A stretch of 64,000 nt of DNA from Endozoicomonas gorgoniicola (GCF_025562715.2 NZ_JAPFCC010000001.1:2560501-2624500); one strand, 5' to 3'; positions 9,613 through 17,813 are shown, numbered from the stretch's first letter. Made by a program: numbers and translations. The notes: generated by a model not told the origin, from the letters alone.

Positions 9613-10275
9613 CTATCCGGGGCGCAAGGCTTCAAAAACATGCAACACATCATCAGCCGGGATTCGTGCCAGTTTGCTGCTGTCAAAACTGAACTCTGCC
9701 GGATGTTCCCGGTGCATCCAGTACGCCACCCGCTGACCCAAACGATTAAATTCAATGCCGCCCTTTATAACGTTGCCGCAGGGAAGGGTCTGGTTGTAAT
9801 GAATGGGAACAAATTCAGACTCCAGCACCTGCAACTGAAGCGGCACCGATAAACCGTCCTCCAGCCTGCGAGGACGCAGACGAACAAAGCACTCTCCCGC
9901 CTCGAACATGGATCGGGTAATCAATGACTGCTGGCCGGTAAAACTTAACAGTCCGTCCGCATCACTTTCCGCTGACCACTCAACAAACAAGTCCTGCACC
10001 TGAATCCGTAGCCGGTCATTTTCAATCAATGACTTGGGCGTAATGCCTTTGCCGATCACGTTACTGACCAGTTTGGTAATGCCACTGGCTGCCCAGGGAT
10101 CATTTCTAATGGCTGCCCTTGAACGGGCTTGCAACTTGCCAAGGTCGGCTTTCAGGGTGTCATTGGGTGACAGGTTGGGCGCATACCAGTTCTTTGCCCG
10201 CCTGCCATTGCCCGCAGCGGTATAAGCGGCATTTTTGAAGGGCAGCAGTCGTTTTAGTTGACGGATTAGCTTCAT
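9613..10275 (-). pseudogene. Phage portal protein, amber-truncated N-terminal part
   Basis: This 220-residue frame is the N-terminal part of a lambda gpB-type portal (about 530 residues). Family-typical blocks are visible: RSRAAIRNDPWAASGITKLV, SNVIGKGITPKS, ECFVRLRPRR and DVLHVFEALRPG. The stop is a TAG where related portals have a Gln codon (LRPG-Q-LRG). The sequence after it, LRGQPLLTQVL, still reads as portal before jumping into protease. The portal is therefore hit by a nonsense change and a 3' deletion. It lies 3 bases from the gpW-like gene. Confidence 0.85.
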
Positions 10276-10278
10276 CCA

Positions 10279-10479
10279 TCAGACTCCCTTGTTGGAATAC
10301 AGACCGTACTGCCTGGGTCGTTTTTTCTGTTTGCTGATTTCCCGTTCAATGGCCTGAAGACGGCGTTCCATTTCACTGAAGCTGGAGTACTCGATTCTGC
10401 GTCCTTCAAACTCAATGGTTTTGGTATCACGCAGCAAAACCGCCCGTTTCAGGGCCTGATATTCTTCGTTGGTAATCAT
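10279..10479 (-). CDS. gpW-like head-tail connector
   Basis: A 66-residue protein starting MITNEEYQALKRAVLLRDTK sits between large terminase and portal, exactly where lambda-like phages carry gpW. The motif TIEFEGRRIEYSSFSEMERR and a C-terminal basic helix fit the gpW family, whose members are 60-75 residues. gpW binds the portal vertex after packaging so the tail can attach. It is the only undamaged gene in the early head block. Confidence 0.75.
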   Translation of the reverse strand: MITNEEYQALKRAVLLRDTKTIEFEGRRIEYSSFSEMERRLQAIEREISKQKKRPRQYGLYSNKGV

Positions 10480-10524
10480 GGCTTATACTCTTTTGATTTT
10501 TATAGAAGCGAGGAGATATGGATA

Positions 10525-10911
10525 ATGGCAAAGTCTGTTTATATACATTTTTTTATTTTTTTAGTTGTTTCATACTGCCCCTATTCCTACAGTGTTTGTC
10601 AAATGTGCAATCAAGATCAATGTAGCTGTGCTGACACTGCTGAGATTAATATCTTAGAATGGCTTGCAGTGAATACTTCTGAAAACATTGAAGAGCGAGT
10701 ATATTTGGCTTTATTAGAGCCAATTCCTGAAGATCAACTACGTTCATTGTTATTATTAATGAGAAATTACTTATACATTCTTGAAAGAAACAATCCAGCG
10801 ACAGAGCTAATAGAATTATCCCTTCCTAACCTTAAAAACATTCAAATTAAACTACAAATCGATGCTATGAAAAACGGGTGTGTATTCGAAAACTTTGAAA
10901 AAATCGAATAA
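10525..10911 (+). CDS. Secreted Cys-rich small protein, phage cargo
   Basis: The 128-residue product has a signal peptide (residues 1-23, ending SYCPYSYS) followed by a CQMCNQDQCSC cluster and a helical, leucine-rich C-terminal half. The gene is AT-rich and opposes its phage neighbours, between gpW and large terminase, the pattern of a moron inserted in a late operon. AGGAGATATGG upstream of ATG is a plausible ribosome site. I do not recognise the family. Export to the periplasm or cell surface is an inference from the signal peptide. Confidence 0.6.
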   Translation: MAKSVYIHFFIFLVVSYCPYSYSVCQMCNQDQCSCADTAEINILEWLAVNTSENIEERVYLALLEPIPEDQLRSLLLLMRNYLYILERNNPATELIELSLPNLKNIQIKLQIDAMKNGCVFENFEKIE

Positions 10912-10992
10912 AAATATAATACCAACCTGCCTAATTGAGTTTGCTGTAACTTTTTCCAGTTTACTCTTAAATAGTGCCGTGATGTTTAAAGG

Positions 10993-12597
10993 CTATCCGT
11001 TCAGGTAAGTGCTTTTGATGGTTCTTCTGGCGGGTCGCTGGACAACAGGTTTTTGCACGATGGCATCTTCAGGGTTGATGACCTGATTGTCCTCTGGCGG
11101 TTCACGCAAGGACGCCAGACGGTTTAAATCGATGCCTTTGTGCTGCTGCAATATGCGTATCGCCGTGAGGGAGTAGACCCGGCAATCCAGAGCTTCGTTT
11201 CTTCGGCCTTTTGCGTCCCACTGGAAATACGGCACACCGTTTTTATACTTCCTGATCTTTTCTTCAGCGGTGATCTGCCGGAAATAGTCTTCATCAAAAC
11301 AGTCACTGACAGACCAGTGGCAATAACCATTGCCCGGTTCCAGAATGCGGAATCGCTGGTAGAGCAGTTCCTTGGCGGTATCACTGCCGACAAGGGTCAG
11401 GTAGACGCCTTTTTTATTCCTGGTCTTGGGAAAGGTAGCAATGGGTTTACCGGCAATGGAGCTGCCTTTAACCGGAATCGCCCAGTTCGCCCCCTGTCGT
11501 CTGCAAAAGGTGTAGACCTCATCAGTGAAGTGACCGCCACTGTCGATGCACACCTGCGCTGCATTGAGTGTGATACCATCTTGCCGGGTATAGGTTTTAC
11601 GCAGCATGTCGCCTAATGCCGTCCAGATACCCGGCTTGGAAAGATCACCATAAAGGCGAACATAGTCTATTCCCCAGCTTTCCTCACCGGCTCCCCAGCC
11701 TGTCACCTCAAACTCAATCCGGTCATCCTGAACATCACAACCAATGGTGATCACCTCGACCCACCATGGGACTTCAGCCGGATAATATTCACGACGCTGA
11801 TAGAGCAATTCATGCTCGACGGTTTCACCTTTGTCCTGCCAGGTTTCCCCCAGCACCGTGTTGGTCCAGTCTTTCATCTGTAGCGGTTTTTTCTGTGCTG
11901 CCAGAAAATCCTCAACCGCATTTTGCCAGCTGTACCAGCCGTTAGGACTGTAGAGCGAACTCAGATGAAAACCCGCCACCTTGTTGCTTTTTTCACCGGT
12001 TCCGGCAACCCATTTACCCTCGGTCAGCAAGCGGGGTTTATCTTTCTCGTAATGTTTGTGACCGCACTGCCTGCATTCAAAACGGGCAGGCATGGAACGC
12101 AAACCGGCTCCACTGTTAGCCCCCGTAAAAATCAGCACCCCGCCGGGGAACTCTTTAGACAACAGAGTGTTGCCACTGTCCCGACTGCGAGGGTCTTTGA
12201 CCTTGTCCCGCAGTACCGGCATTTCCTCGATCATGGGGGCGATGCGCTGTTTTGAGGTGCGCTTGGCCAGATCAAGGGTTGGCAGAACATACATCATCGG
12301 GGCTGGCACATGGTCGATAACATAACCCAGCCAGTTATTACCGCACTCGGTACCGCCTACCTGAGCCCCTTTCATAAACACCACTTTCTCAATGGGCGAT
12401 GACGGCGACAGTGCATCCATGATTTCTTTGAGATATGGCGTTCTTGAGGTACGCCAGTGACCAGCTTCCTTGGCGGCTTTGACAGGGAGAATCCGTTTCT
12501 GATCCGCCCATTCGGAAACCGTCAGTCGGGTATCGGGTTTCAGACCTGCGAGGAAACCATGAAGGTATGGGCTAGTTTTGCAGGTTTGCACTGTCAT
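10993..12597 (-). pseudogene. Terminase large subunit (GpA family) lacking the Walker B region
   Basis: This 534-residue protein has the GpA N-terminus (LTVSEWADQKRILPVKAAKE), an ATPase P-loop-like box (FMKGAQVGGTE, about residues 74-84) and the C-terminal nuclease half (IGCDVQDDRIEFEVTGWG, CIDSGGHFTDEVY, WDAKGRRNEALDCRVYSL). The family is usually about 640 residues. At residue 171 the sequence passes from AGLRSMP straight to FECRQCGHKH, a zinc-ribbon block that normally lies about 100 residues later. The skipped part holds the Walker B (LDEVD-type) motif. The deletion is in frame. Packaging ATPase activity should be lost, although the nuclease half is intact. Confidence 0.85.
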
Positions 12598-12687
12598 AAT
12601 ATGAGTGGTAACAAGCAGGAAGTTTGATTAGCACTATTAACAGGTCTATTATTAGGTCAATTAAACGTACAGATAAGGAGTTATGTA

Positions 12688-12942
12688 ATGGCATCAATAC
12701 ACCCCATCCTTGCCGATGTCAGTGCCGGTATTTCTGAGCTGAAAAAGAACCCCATGGGGGTCATCAAAGAAGCTAATGGTGAAACTGTCGCTATCCTGAA
12801 TCGTAATGAACCGGTGTTCTACGCCGTTCCCGCTAAAGTCTATGAAGCCATGATGGATGCTCTGGACGACTTGGAGCTGTCTGCCATCGTTGAAGAACGT
12901 AAAAATGACGAACGGGTTCGGGTAAATATTGATGAGCTATGA
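12688..12942 (+). CDS. Antitoxin, Phd/YefM (StbD-like) family
   Basis: The 84-residue protein begins ASIHPILADVSAGISELKK and continues with VAILNRNEPVFYAVPAKVYE, the strand-helix DNA-binding fold of Phd/YefM/StbD antitoxins. An acidic C-terminal tail normally wraps the toxin. AAGGAG precedes ATG by 8 bases. The partner toxin overlaps its 3' end by 11 bases. Such antitoxins repress their own promoter; the about 90-base gap upstream is the likely operator. The pair lies antisense between the small and large terminase genes, as phage cargo or as an addiction module stabilising the island. Confidence 0.88.
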   Translation: MASIHPILADVSAGISELKKNPMGVIKEANGETVAILNRNEPVFYAVPAKVYEAMMDALDDLELSAIVEERKNDERVRVNIDEL

Positions 12943-13219
12943 GCTGGACTTTTCCAAAAAAGCTTTAAAAGAATGGAAAAAATTAAATTCCACTATTCAG
13001 GAGCAGTTTAAAAACAAGCTTCGGGAACGCCTGACTACTCCCAGAGTCCCAAAAGACAAACTCTCAGGCCAACCGGATTGCTATAAAATCAAGCTGAGAA
13101 ATTCAGGCTACAGGCTTGTTTATCAAGTTCAGGATGACATTGTTGTGGTTTTTGTCATCAGCGTAGGCAAGCGGGAACGAAGTGAAGCCTACAGGAATGC
13201 TCATAAACGACTGAATTAA
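12932..13219 (+). CDS. Toxin, RelE/StbE family mRNA interferase
   Basis: The product (95 residues from ATG 12932; a TTG at 12929 is less likely) begins MSYELDFSKKALKEWKKL and contains KLSGQPDCYKIKLRNSGYRL, then VVVFVISVGKRERSEAYRNA. These are the signature blocks of RelE-type toxins, with the conserved basic residues and C-terminal Tyr. Such toxins cleave mRNA in the ribosomal A site. Start and antitoxin stop overlap, so translation is probably coupled. The frame looks intact, unlike most neighbouring phage genes. Confidence 0.9.
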   Translation: MSYELDFSKKALKEWKKLNSTIQEQFKNKLRERLTTPRVPKDKLSGQPDCYKIKLRNSGYRLVYQVQDDIVVVFVISVGKRERSEAYRNAHKRLN

Positions 13220-13222
13220 AGG

Positions 13223-13696
13223 CTATCCTCCTAACTTATTCAACACTGCTTCCAGCTCATCTAAAAGGGTCTTTCTGACGGTTGCCGGGTCACTCTCTGC
13301 CGCCAGCAAGTCAGCTAAACGGTCAGGGAGCGCAAGCAGCCCGTCCCTGACCATTTTTCCTGCTTTAAACGCATCACTTCTGACTTGTGCGGCATCGGTC
13401 AACTGACCGTTTTTCTGTTCATACTCCAGCTTCGCCATCTTCGCCCGAAACGCTTCCCGCATGGTTCGGGCAGTGACGAAATCGACTGTCCCATTCTGTT
13501 CCGGCGTCAATGGTTGGGATTTGTCAGGCCGAACCAAAGCCACCGGATCAGCATGAGCTTTCATGGACTGAATCGCCTGTTCAGAATCCACCTTACCGTT
13601 CTTCAGCTTAACGATCCCTTTCTTGATCAGCTTGGTGACATAGCCACGGGTAAAGCCTTGCTGTCTGGCAAATTCCGCTTGAGAGAGTAATGCCAT
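13223..13696 (-). CDS. Terminase small subunit (Nu1-like)
   Basis: The 157-residue protein begins MALLSQAEFARQQGFTRGYV, a winged-helix DNA-binding start as in Nu1-type small terminases. A helical dimerisation region rich in charged residues (AFRAKMAKLEYEQKNGQLTD) and a C-terminal leucine-rich helix that would contact the large subunit follow. It should recognise the phage packaging site. In related phages it lies directly upstream of terL; here the toxin-antitoxin pair has been inserted between them on the other strand. Confidence 0.75.
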   Translation of the reverse strand: MALLSQAEFARQQGFTRGYVTKLIKKGIVKLKNGKVDSEQAIQSMKAHADPVALVRPDKSQPLTPEQNGTVDFVTARTMREAFRAKMAKLEYEQKNGQLTDAAQVRSDAFKAGKMVRDGLLALPDRLADLLAAESDPATVRKTLLDELEAVLNKLGG

Positions 13697-13913
13697 GGGC
13701 TGTCATCCTGAACGCCTGTTCAATGTTTGCTGATTATTTCTCGCAAGTCTGACGCCAGCCCCCTATATAGCTCACTCGAACCCTGATAAACACAAAATGA
13801 ATGGGATGTACTTATGTACGAAATAGCCACGTTGAATGATGCCGTACGACAATCACTGGTCAGTTTGGAGGTAAAAAAACAGCCTTGCCCTGATCCAGTG
13901 CCGGTACGAAATC

Positions 13914-14168
13914 ATGATGACTGCCCACCTGCAGCACACCATTGAGGACAAAGTCGGTTTGCTGAAAGCGGTTGCTGAATTTAACCACTTCAATGAGGAG
14001 AACGACCCCTATGGAGAGCATAATTTCTTCCGCTTCAAATTTGAAGAGGAATGGATCATCGCCAGGTTTGATTATTACGCCCCGGATATGGAACACGGCT
14101 CGGAGGACGCCACGGATTTAAGCAAAACCGTCCGGGTGCTGACCATTATGCTGGCTATCGATTATTAA
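13914..14168 (+). CDS. DUF3768-family protein, possibly N-terminally decayed
   Basis: The recognisable part is AEFNHFNEENDPYGEHNFF through FDYYAPDMEHGSEDATDLSK to TVRVLTIMLAIDY, the DUF3768 pattern found in plasmid, phage and island genes of unknown function. Upstream, in another frame, an ATG at 13814 starts MYEIATLNDAVRQSL, which resembles the usual beginning of this family. The gene may therefore have one or two frameshifts between 13,860 and 13,914, leaving the 84-residue frame as a remnant. The ATG at 13914 has no clear ribosome site, which supports decay. Confidence 0.65.
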   Translation: MMTAHLQHTIEDKVGLLKAVAEFNHFNEENDPYGEHNFFRFKFEEEWIIARFDYYAPDMEHGSEDATDLSKTVRVLTIMLAIDY

Positions 14169-14185
14169 CAACGGAGACTAAAAAG

Positions 14186-14578
14186 ATGAATAATGAAGCT
14201 CAACTGATTACCCACTACTATTTCTGCGCCGGTGTGCTGAAACAATTAAGCGACCAGACCCGTACACCTGCTGAACTGTTTGGTGATGGCGAACTGGAAC
14301 TGATTCAGAACCTTTGTCGTTACAGCCAAATCATCAGCGAGGTCGAACATTCTAAAAATGATACGGAAGGCTTTCCCGGTGTTTTTGATTATGAATTCTC
14401 TGAAAGGCTGGCGGCTCAACTCTGGATTGCATTATGTGAACAGAATCCGAAATTTGAGCCCTGGGATTTTCCCGATGAAGACCAGTTCCGAACGCTGGTT
14501 GAACGACTGATTGATGAGTGGCTGCATCAATGCTTTCCCAGAACGTTGACTATTCAGCAATGGCTGGAAAGGCAGTAA
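14186..14578 (+). CDS. Hypothetical acidic protein, downstream of the DUF3768 gene
   Basis: This 130-residue acidic, Trp-rich protein (DEWLHQCFPRTLTIQQWLER at the end) is unknown to me. It starts 18 bases after the DUF3768 stop with ACGGAGAC as ribosome site, so the two are probably one transcript. It contains no signal peptide or metal-binding motif. Its base composition is closer to the phage genes than to the AT-rich cargo near 20 kb. Confidence 0.6.
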   Translation: MNNEAQLITHYYFCAGVLKQLSDQTRTPAELFGDGELELIQNLCRYSQIISEVEHSKNDTEGFPGVFDYEFSERLAAQLWIALCEQNPKFEPWDFPDEDQFRTLVERLIDEWLHQCFPRTLTIQQWLERQ

Positions 14579-14604
14579 CAGCGTACTCGCCAGGGATGGC
14601 AAAA

Positions 14605-14687
14605 TGTATACCTGTTTCGCCATTTTAAAACCGGTTTTTTCTTCAGAAGATCAACCGCTTAATGCCAAAGTGTATACCGTTGTATAC
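14605..14687. promoter_or_regulatory. Three TGTATAC repeats, candidate operator
   Basis: TGTATACC occurs at 14605, 14671 and 14681. The last two form TGTATACCGTTGTATACC, two direct copies spaced by 10 bases, one helical turn. GTATAC is itself palindromic, so each copy can serve as a dimer site. They lie in the gap between the 3' ends of the convergent 130-residue gene and the ABC/GNAT gene. A role as phage repressor site is an inference. Confidence 0.35.
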
Positions 14688-14752
14688 CTCGTTTTCAGGT
14701 CTGTCACTAACCCAACTCTGCGCCCATTCGTACCCGCAAAGCACAGAAGGTC

Positions 14753-15832
14753 TCAGGAACCTTCGTTTTTCTCGCCTACATATTGAAACGAGGCGGTCAA
14801 ACGCTCGTAAGAGTGTTTGGAGAGAATAGACGTCGCCGGTTTCGAGACCCGCCCGGGCTTGCGGGTCATTTTCCATTTCGGTGATTTATTCATGGCATGG
14901 ATCAGCGGCGGTGAGGTGGTGACGGTGTTGATTTTGAACCCCTGCTTGCTGTACAGCTCACAAATATAACAGCGCAACTGAAAGCCCAAACCCAGCCCCT
15001 GATAATCCGGCAACACGACGGTTCGGTGCAGCCGTTTCAGTTTGGGGTTACTTGGATGAGGAAAATGCAGGATGCTGCACCAGCCAACCGGCTCGCCATT
15101 AATCTCGGCAATGTATTTATGAGCTGAACGGTTATGGACACTGCTCAGATAGTGAAACGGCCTGAATATTTCCCATTCGGATTGCTGCGCTTTGCGAACA
15201 TCGACAATGATTTTGGGTCGTCGAAGACGCCTCCGTTTGAAGGTGTGACTGTTGCAGTCATACACCCAGTCCGGCTGTAACCATTCAATAATATCGTAGT
15301 GACAACTAACAGCGATAAACTGCTTATTCTCTTTGCGAATGTATTTCTGGATAGCGGCACTGCCGATCCTGGCAACATTGCGATCAACGACACTGGTAAA
15401 CTCATCGTAGATAACCGGCTTGTCGGACTCCAGAATCAGCCTCGCCAGTTCCGCCCGCATTTTCTGACCATTGGACAACACCGCAAAGGGCTTCAACCAG
15501 TCCGGCGGTGAAGAGAAACCCACTTTGCTCAATGATTCCGTGATGTGCTTTGCGCTCAACCCTTCGCTGAAATCATCTACCACTGCCCGATCTGACCAGT
15601 CAAACCCGGTGAACAGTTCATAGTCGCTGAACACCTGTTTGGCGATGGTCGTTTTCCCGGAGCCACTGGCACCGACAATCAGGCCGATATTCCACGGTTT
15701 GTCCTCAATGGGAATATCAACATCAAATTCTTTCTTTACCGTATCGAAGTTGATATCAAACATCCCCTTCACCTTCTCGGTTCTGAAAGAAGGCTTTATC
15801 CTGGACTCCACTACAAACTTTGCACTCGGCAT
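14753..15832 (-). CDS. ABC-type ATPase fused to a GNAT-like acyltransferase domain
   Basis: The 359-residue protein has an ATP-binding-cassette domain with Walker A GASGSGKTT (residues 54-62), signature LSNGQKMRAELAR (119-131), Walker B PVIYDEF (139-145) and an H-loop-like SCHYD (His178). No membrane partner is nearby. From about residue 208 a second domain shows WEIFRPFHYLS, NGEPVGWCSILHF and a GNAT acyl-CoA loop, VVLPDYQGLGLGFQL. The gene overlaps the upstream ParB-like gene by 22 bases, so the two are translationally coupled. Phage Mu Mom, which modifies adenine, also has a GNAT fold, so DNA modification is possible but unproven. It is intact amid damaged phage genes. Confidence 0.8.
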   Translation of the reverse strand: MPSAKFVVESRIKPSFRTEKVKGMFDINFDTVKKEFDVDIPIEDKPWNIGLIVGASGSGKTTIAKQVFSDYELFTGFDWSDRAVVDDFSEGLSAKHITESLSKVGFSSPPDWLKPFAVLSNGQKMRAELARLILESDKPVIYDEFTSVVDRNVARIGSAAIQKYIRKENKQFIAVSCHYDIIEWLQPDWVYDCNSHTFKRRRLRRPKIIVDVRKAQQSEWEIFRPFHYLSSVHNRSAHKYIAEINGEPVGWCSILHFPHPSNPKLKRLHRTVVLPDYQGLGLGFQLRCYICELYSKQGFKINTVTTSPPLIHAMNKSPKWKMTRKPGRVSKPATSILSKHSYERLTASFQYVGEKNEGS

Positions 15833-16371
15833 TTGTATCCCCTCCCGGTCAGTTCGTCGTAGATGGCCTGCTGATGGTCTTCGCTGTCACACTCCACGAT
15901 AATATTGAAGATTTCAGAGTACTGTTCTTCCGGCTTTTCCTGCTCATCCGGTTGTGGCGGTTCATCGTAAAGGGAGACCAGAAAATCATCCCTGAACCCC
16001 AACACCTCCAGATCAAAGTCCTCAGCCTGCAGGGCTTCGACTTCCAGCGACAGCTTATCCATATCCCAGCTGGAATTAAGGGCAATGGCATTATCCGCAA
16101 TCACATAGGCTTTCTTTTGAGCGTCTGACAAACCCGCCAGAATGATGCAGGGAACGGTTTTCAGCTCAAGTTTTTTCGCCGCCATTAAACGGCCATGACC
16201 GGCAATAATGCCGTTATCCTCATCAATCAACACCGGATTGGTGAACCCGAACTCCCTGATGGAAGAACAAATCTGGATCACCTGTTCATCGTCGTGAACC
16301 CGGGAATTGTTCACATAGGGGATCAGGTCACCGACTTTCTTGTCCACCAGCTTGTATTTTTTCGCTGTCAT
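15811..16371 (-). CDS. ParB/sulfiredoxin-fold N-terminal domain protein
   Basis: The 186-residue protein has a ParB N-terminal domain: DLIPYVNNSRVHDDEQVIQI, SIREFGFTNPVLIDEDNGII, then AGHGRLMAAKKLELKTVPCI. The GHGR box binds nucleotide in ParB-like proteins. The next region (AYVIADNAIALNSSWD) is typical of phage copies. It lacks the usual ParB helix-turn-helix. An acidic linker and a small C-terminal domain follow. It is translated just before the ABC/GNAT fusion. Phage proteins of this type often accompany DNA methyltransferases or terminases. Confidence 0.85.
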   Translation of the reverse strand: MTAKKYKLVDKKVGDLIPYVNNSRVHDDEQVIQICSSIREFGFTNPVLIDEDNGIIAGHGRLMAAKKLELKTVPCIILAGLSDAQKKAYVIADNAIALNSSWDMDKLSLEVEALQAEDFDLEVLGFRDDFLVSLYDEPPQPDEQEKPEEQYSEIFNIIVECDSEDHQQAIYDELTGRGYKCRVQSL

Positions 16372-16376
16372 CCTGT

Positions 16377-16745
16377 TTATCTCCTGACCTTATCCACCAC
16401 CTTTTCAATCCCCCGGCTGGCGATGTAACCGCCAATACCCAGCTGAACAATAGAAAACAGTTTCAGCTCCACCGCTTCAGACAAATCCGGTGCTGACCAG
16501 CCCAGCCAGCGGGCAACAATCAACCCGGTAAATACCAGCATGACAATAGGACGCCATGACCGCTGCAACCAGCTATCGCCCTGTGCTTCTGCTTTGATGA
16601 CTCCGGCACGTTCTGCCAGCTCATTCAGTTCACCGCTGACAATCATGCTGGCCAGCTCCTGTTTCGCCTGATCCTGCCTGGCTTTGTCGGGAAGCACCCG
16701 GTCAATCAGGGTGCCTAACAGTGGAATCGCTGTTGCCCAGCTCAT
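16377..16745 (-). CDS. Phage holin, 3-TM (GTA-type) family
   Basis: The 122-residue protein begins MSWATAIPLLGTLIDRVLPD, has a charged helical region (QDQAKQELASMIVSGELNEL) and then SWLQRSWRPIVMLVFTGLIV followed by a second hydrophobic segment (LFSIVQLGIGGYIASRGIEK). This layout matches the 3-TM holins of phages and gene transfer agents. It would permeabilise the inner membrane at lysis. Its start overlaps the amidase stop by 4 bases, so the two are coupled. Confidence 0.85.
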   Translation of the reverse strand: MSWATAIPLLGTLIDRVLPDKARQDQAKQELASMIVSGELNELAERAGVIKAEAQGDSWLQRSWRPIVMLVFTGLIVARWLGWSAPDLSEAVELKLFSIVQLGIGGYIASRGIEKVVDKVRR

Positions 16746-17170
16746 GACAGTTCCTCCAGCCAGTCTTCCACACTGAAAACCGGGCAGGATTTATAGGGGT
16801 TGAAAAACGAATGCCCCACCACCTTTGCAGACGGATACCGCAGTTGCAGGGACTTCACCAGCATTTCCAGACTGAGCATCTGTTCCTGGGTGAAATTGTC
16901 TTCCGGCAGGTTGTCCTGGCTTAACCCACCCACCAGACAAATGCCTATGCTGTCATGATTGTGGCCTCTGACATGTGCGCCGATGACGTCCTGCGAGCGA
17001 CCCGGCTGCACCAAGCCACTGCGTTCAATCACCCAGTGGTAGCCAATATCGCCCCAGTGTCGTTCGACCACATGCCAGTGCCTTATATCTTCGACAGTAC
17101 AGTCCTGATCTTCCCGGGTCGCTGAACAGTGAATCACAATAAAATTCGTCGCCGTCCTTGGCTTCATCAC
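16742..17170 (-). CDS. Endolysin, N-acetylmuramoyl-L-alanine amidase (Amidase_2)
   Basis: The 142-residue protein is a T7-lysozyme-type zinc amidase. The metal ligands are visible: His in VIHCSAT near residue 14, and His and Cys in VGHSFFNPYKSCPVF near the C-terminus. Between them lie DIGYHWVIERSGLVQPGR and HNHDSIGICLVGG. It cleaves the amide bond between muramic acid and the stem peptide. No signal peptide is present, so it needs the neighbouring holin. It sits one base downstream of the coiled-coil membrane protein gene. Confidence 0.92.
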   Translation of the reverse strand: MMKPRTATNFIVIHCSATREDQDCTVEDIRHWHVVERHWGDIGYHWVIERSGLVQPGRSQDVIGAHVRGHNHDSIGICLVGGLSQDNLPEDNFTQEQMLSLEMLVKSLQLRYPSAKVVGHSFFNPYKSCPVFSVEDWLEELS

Positions 17171-17485
17171 TCACTCCTTCAGTAAATAAGCCCCAACGCC
17201 CACCAGCGAAGTCACCAGAATCCAGCCGAACCGTTCAATATGGGCAATGATGATGCCCCGGGAGCTGCTTTGCAGTTCCAGGGCACGAATGCGAGTTTCC
17301 ATATCGTTCAGACGTGAATCCAGCTGATTCATGCCTTCAGTTTGATGAGCAATGCGTTCTTCGATACGGGCAAGTTGGGAGACGGCTTCACTTAACTTGT
17401 CGAGCTTTACATCAATCCGATCCAGTCTGTCGGAGATGTCTTGCATAAGCGGCCTATGGTGGGGAATAAGGGCTATTTCGGGCAA
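17171..17485 (-). CDS. Coiled-coil protein with C-terminal TM, lysis cassette
   Basis: The 104-residue protein has a heptad coiled coil (residues 15-75; DRLDRIDVKLDKLSEAVSQL) and a single C-terminal transmembrane helix (GWILVTSLVGVGAYLL). This resembles XhlA-like hemolysin or holin-accessory proteins. As the first gene of the cassette it is followed by amidase and holin with almost no spacing. A role in lysis timing or membrane attachment is an inference from position. It looks intact. Confidence 0.65.
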   Translation of the reverse strand: MPEIALIPHHRPLMQDISDRLDRIDVKLDKLSEAVSQLARIEERIAHQTEGMNQLDSRLNDMETRIRALELQSSSRGIIIAHIERFGWILVTSLVGVGAYLLKE

Positions 17486-17487
17486 TA

Positions 17488-17521
17488 AAAAAGCCCCACA
17501 TCGGTTAAGAGTGAGGCTTTG
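17488..17521 (-). terminator. Intrinsic terminator upstream of the lysis cassette
   Basis: The hairpin AAAGCCTCAC / GTGGGGCTTT with a run of T on the minus strand (TTTTTTA at 17,487) reads leftward. It would stop transcription arriving from the right just before the lysis genes, so those would need a promoter inside or antitermination. Confidence 0.6.
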
Positions 17522-17813
17522 GTGATTGTGGGAAATGATGGCTTATTTTGTAATCGTTGGCAAGAGCTTGGTGTTTTTAATGATATAAGTCAGGCTTTCC
17601 TTACTTTACTTAAAAATATTTTAAATTTTTGAGTATTATAGTGTCCTGTTCTGTGAAAGGCGGGTTTTGAGCATTATGTGTACTGGTACGTATACTAAAA
17701 GTTAGTTGTACAACAAGTCACCTAACCAATAGAAAACACTTGCTCTATGACATCGCTGGAGTTTGGAACCGTATAATCAGAAAACTAACCTTTTTTAATT
17801 TGTAAAAGTAAAT

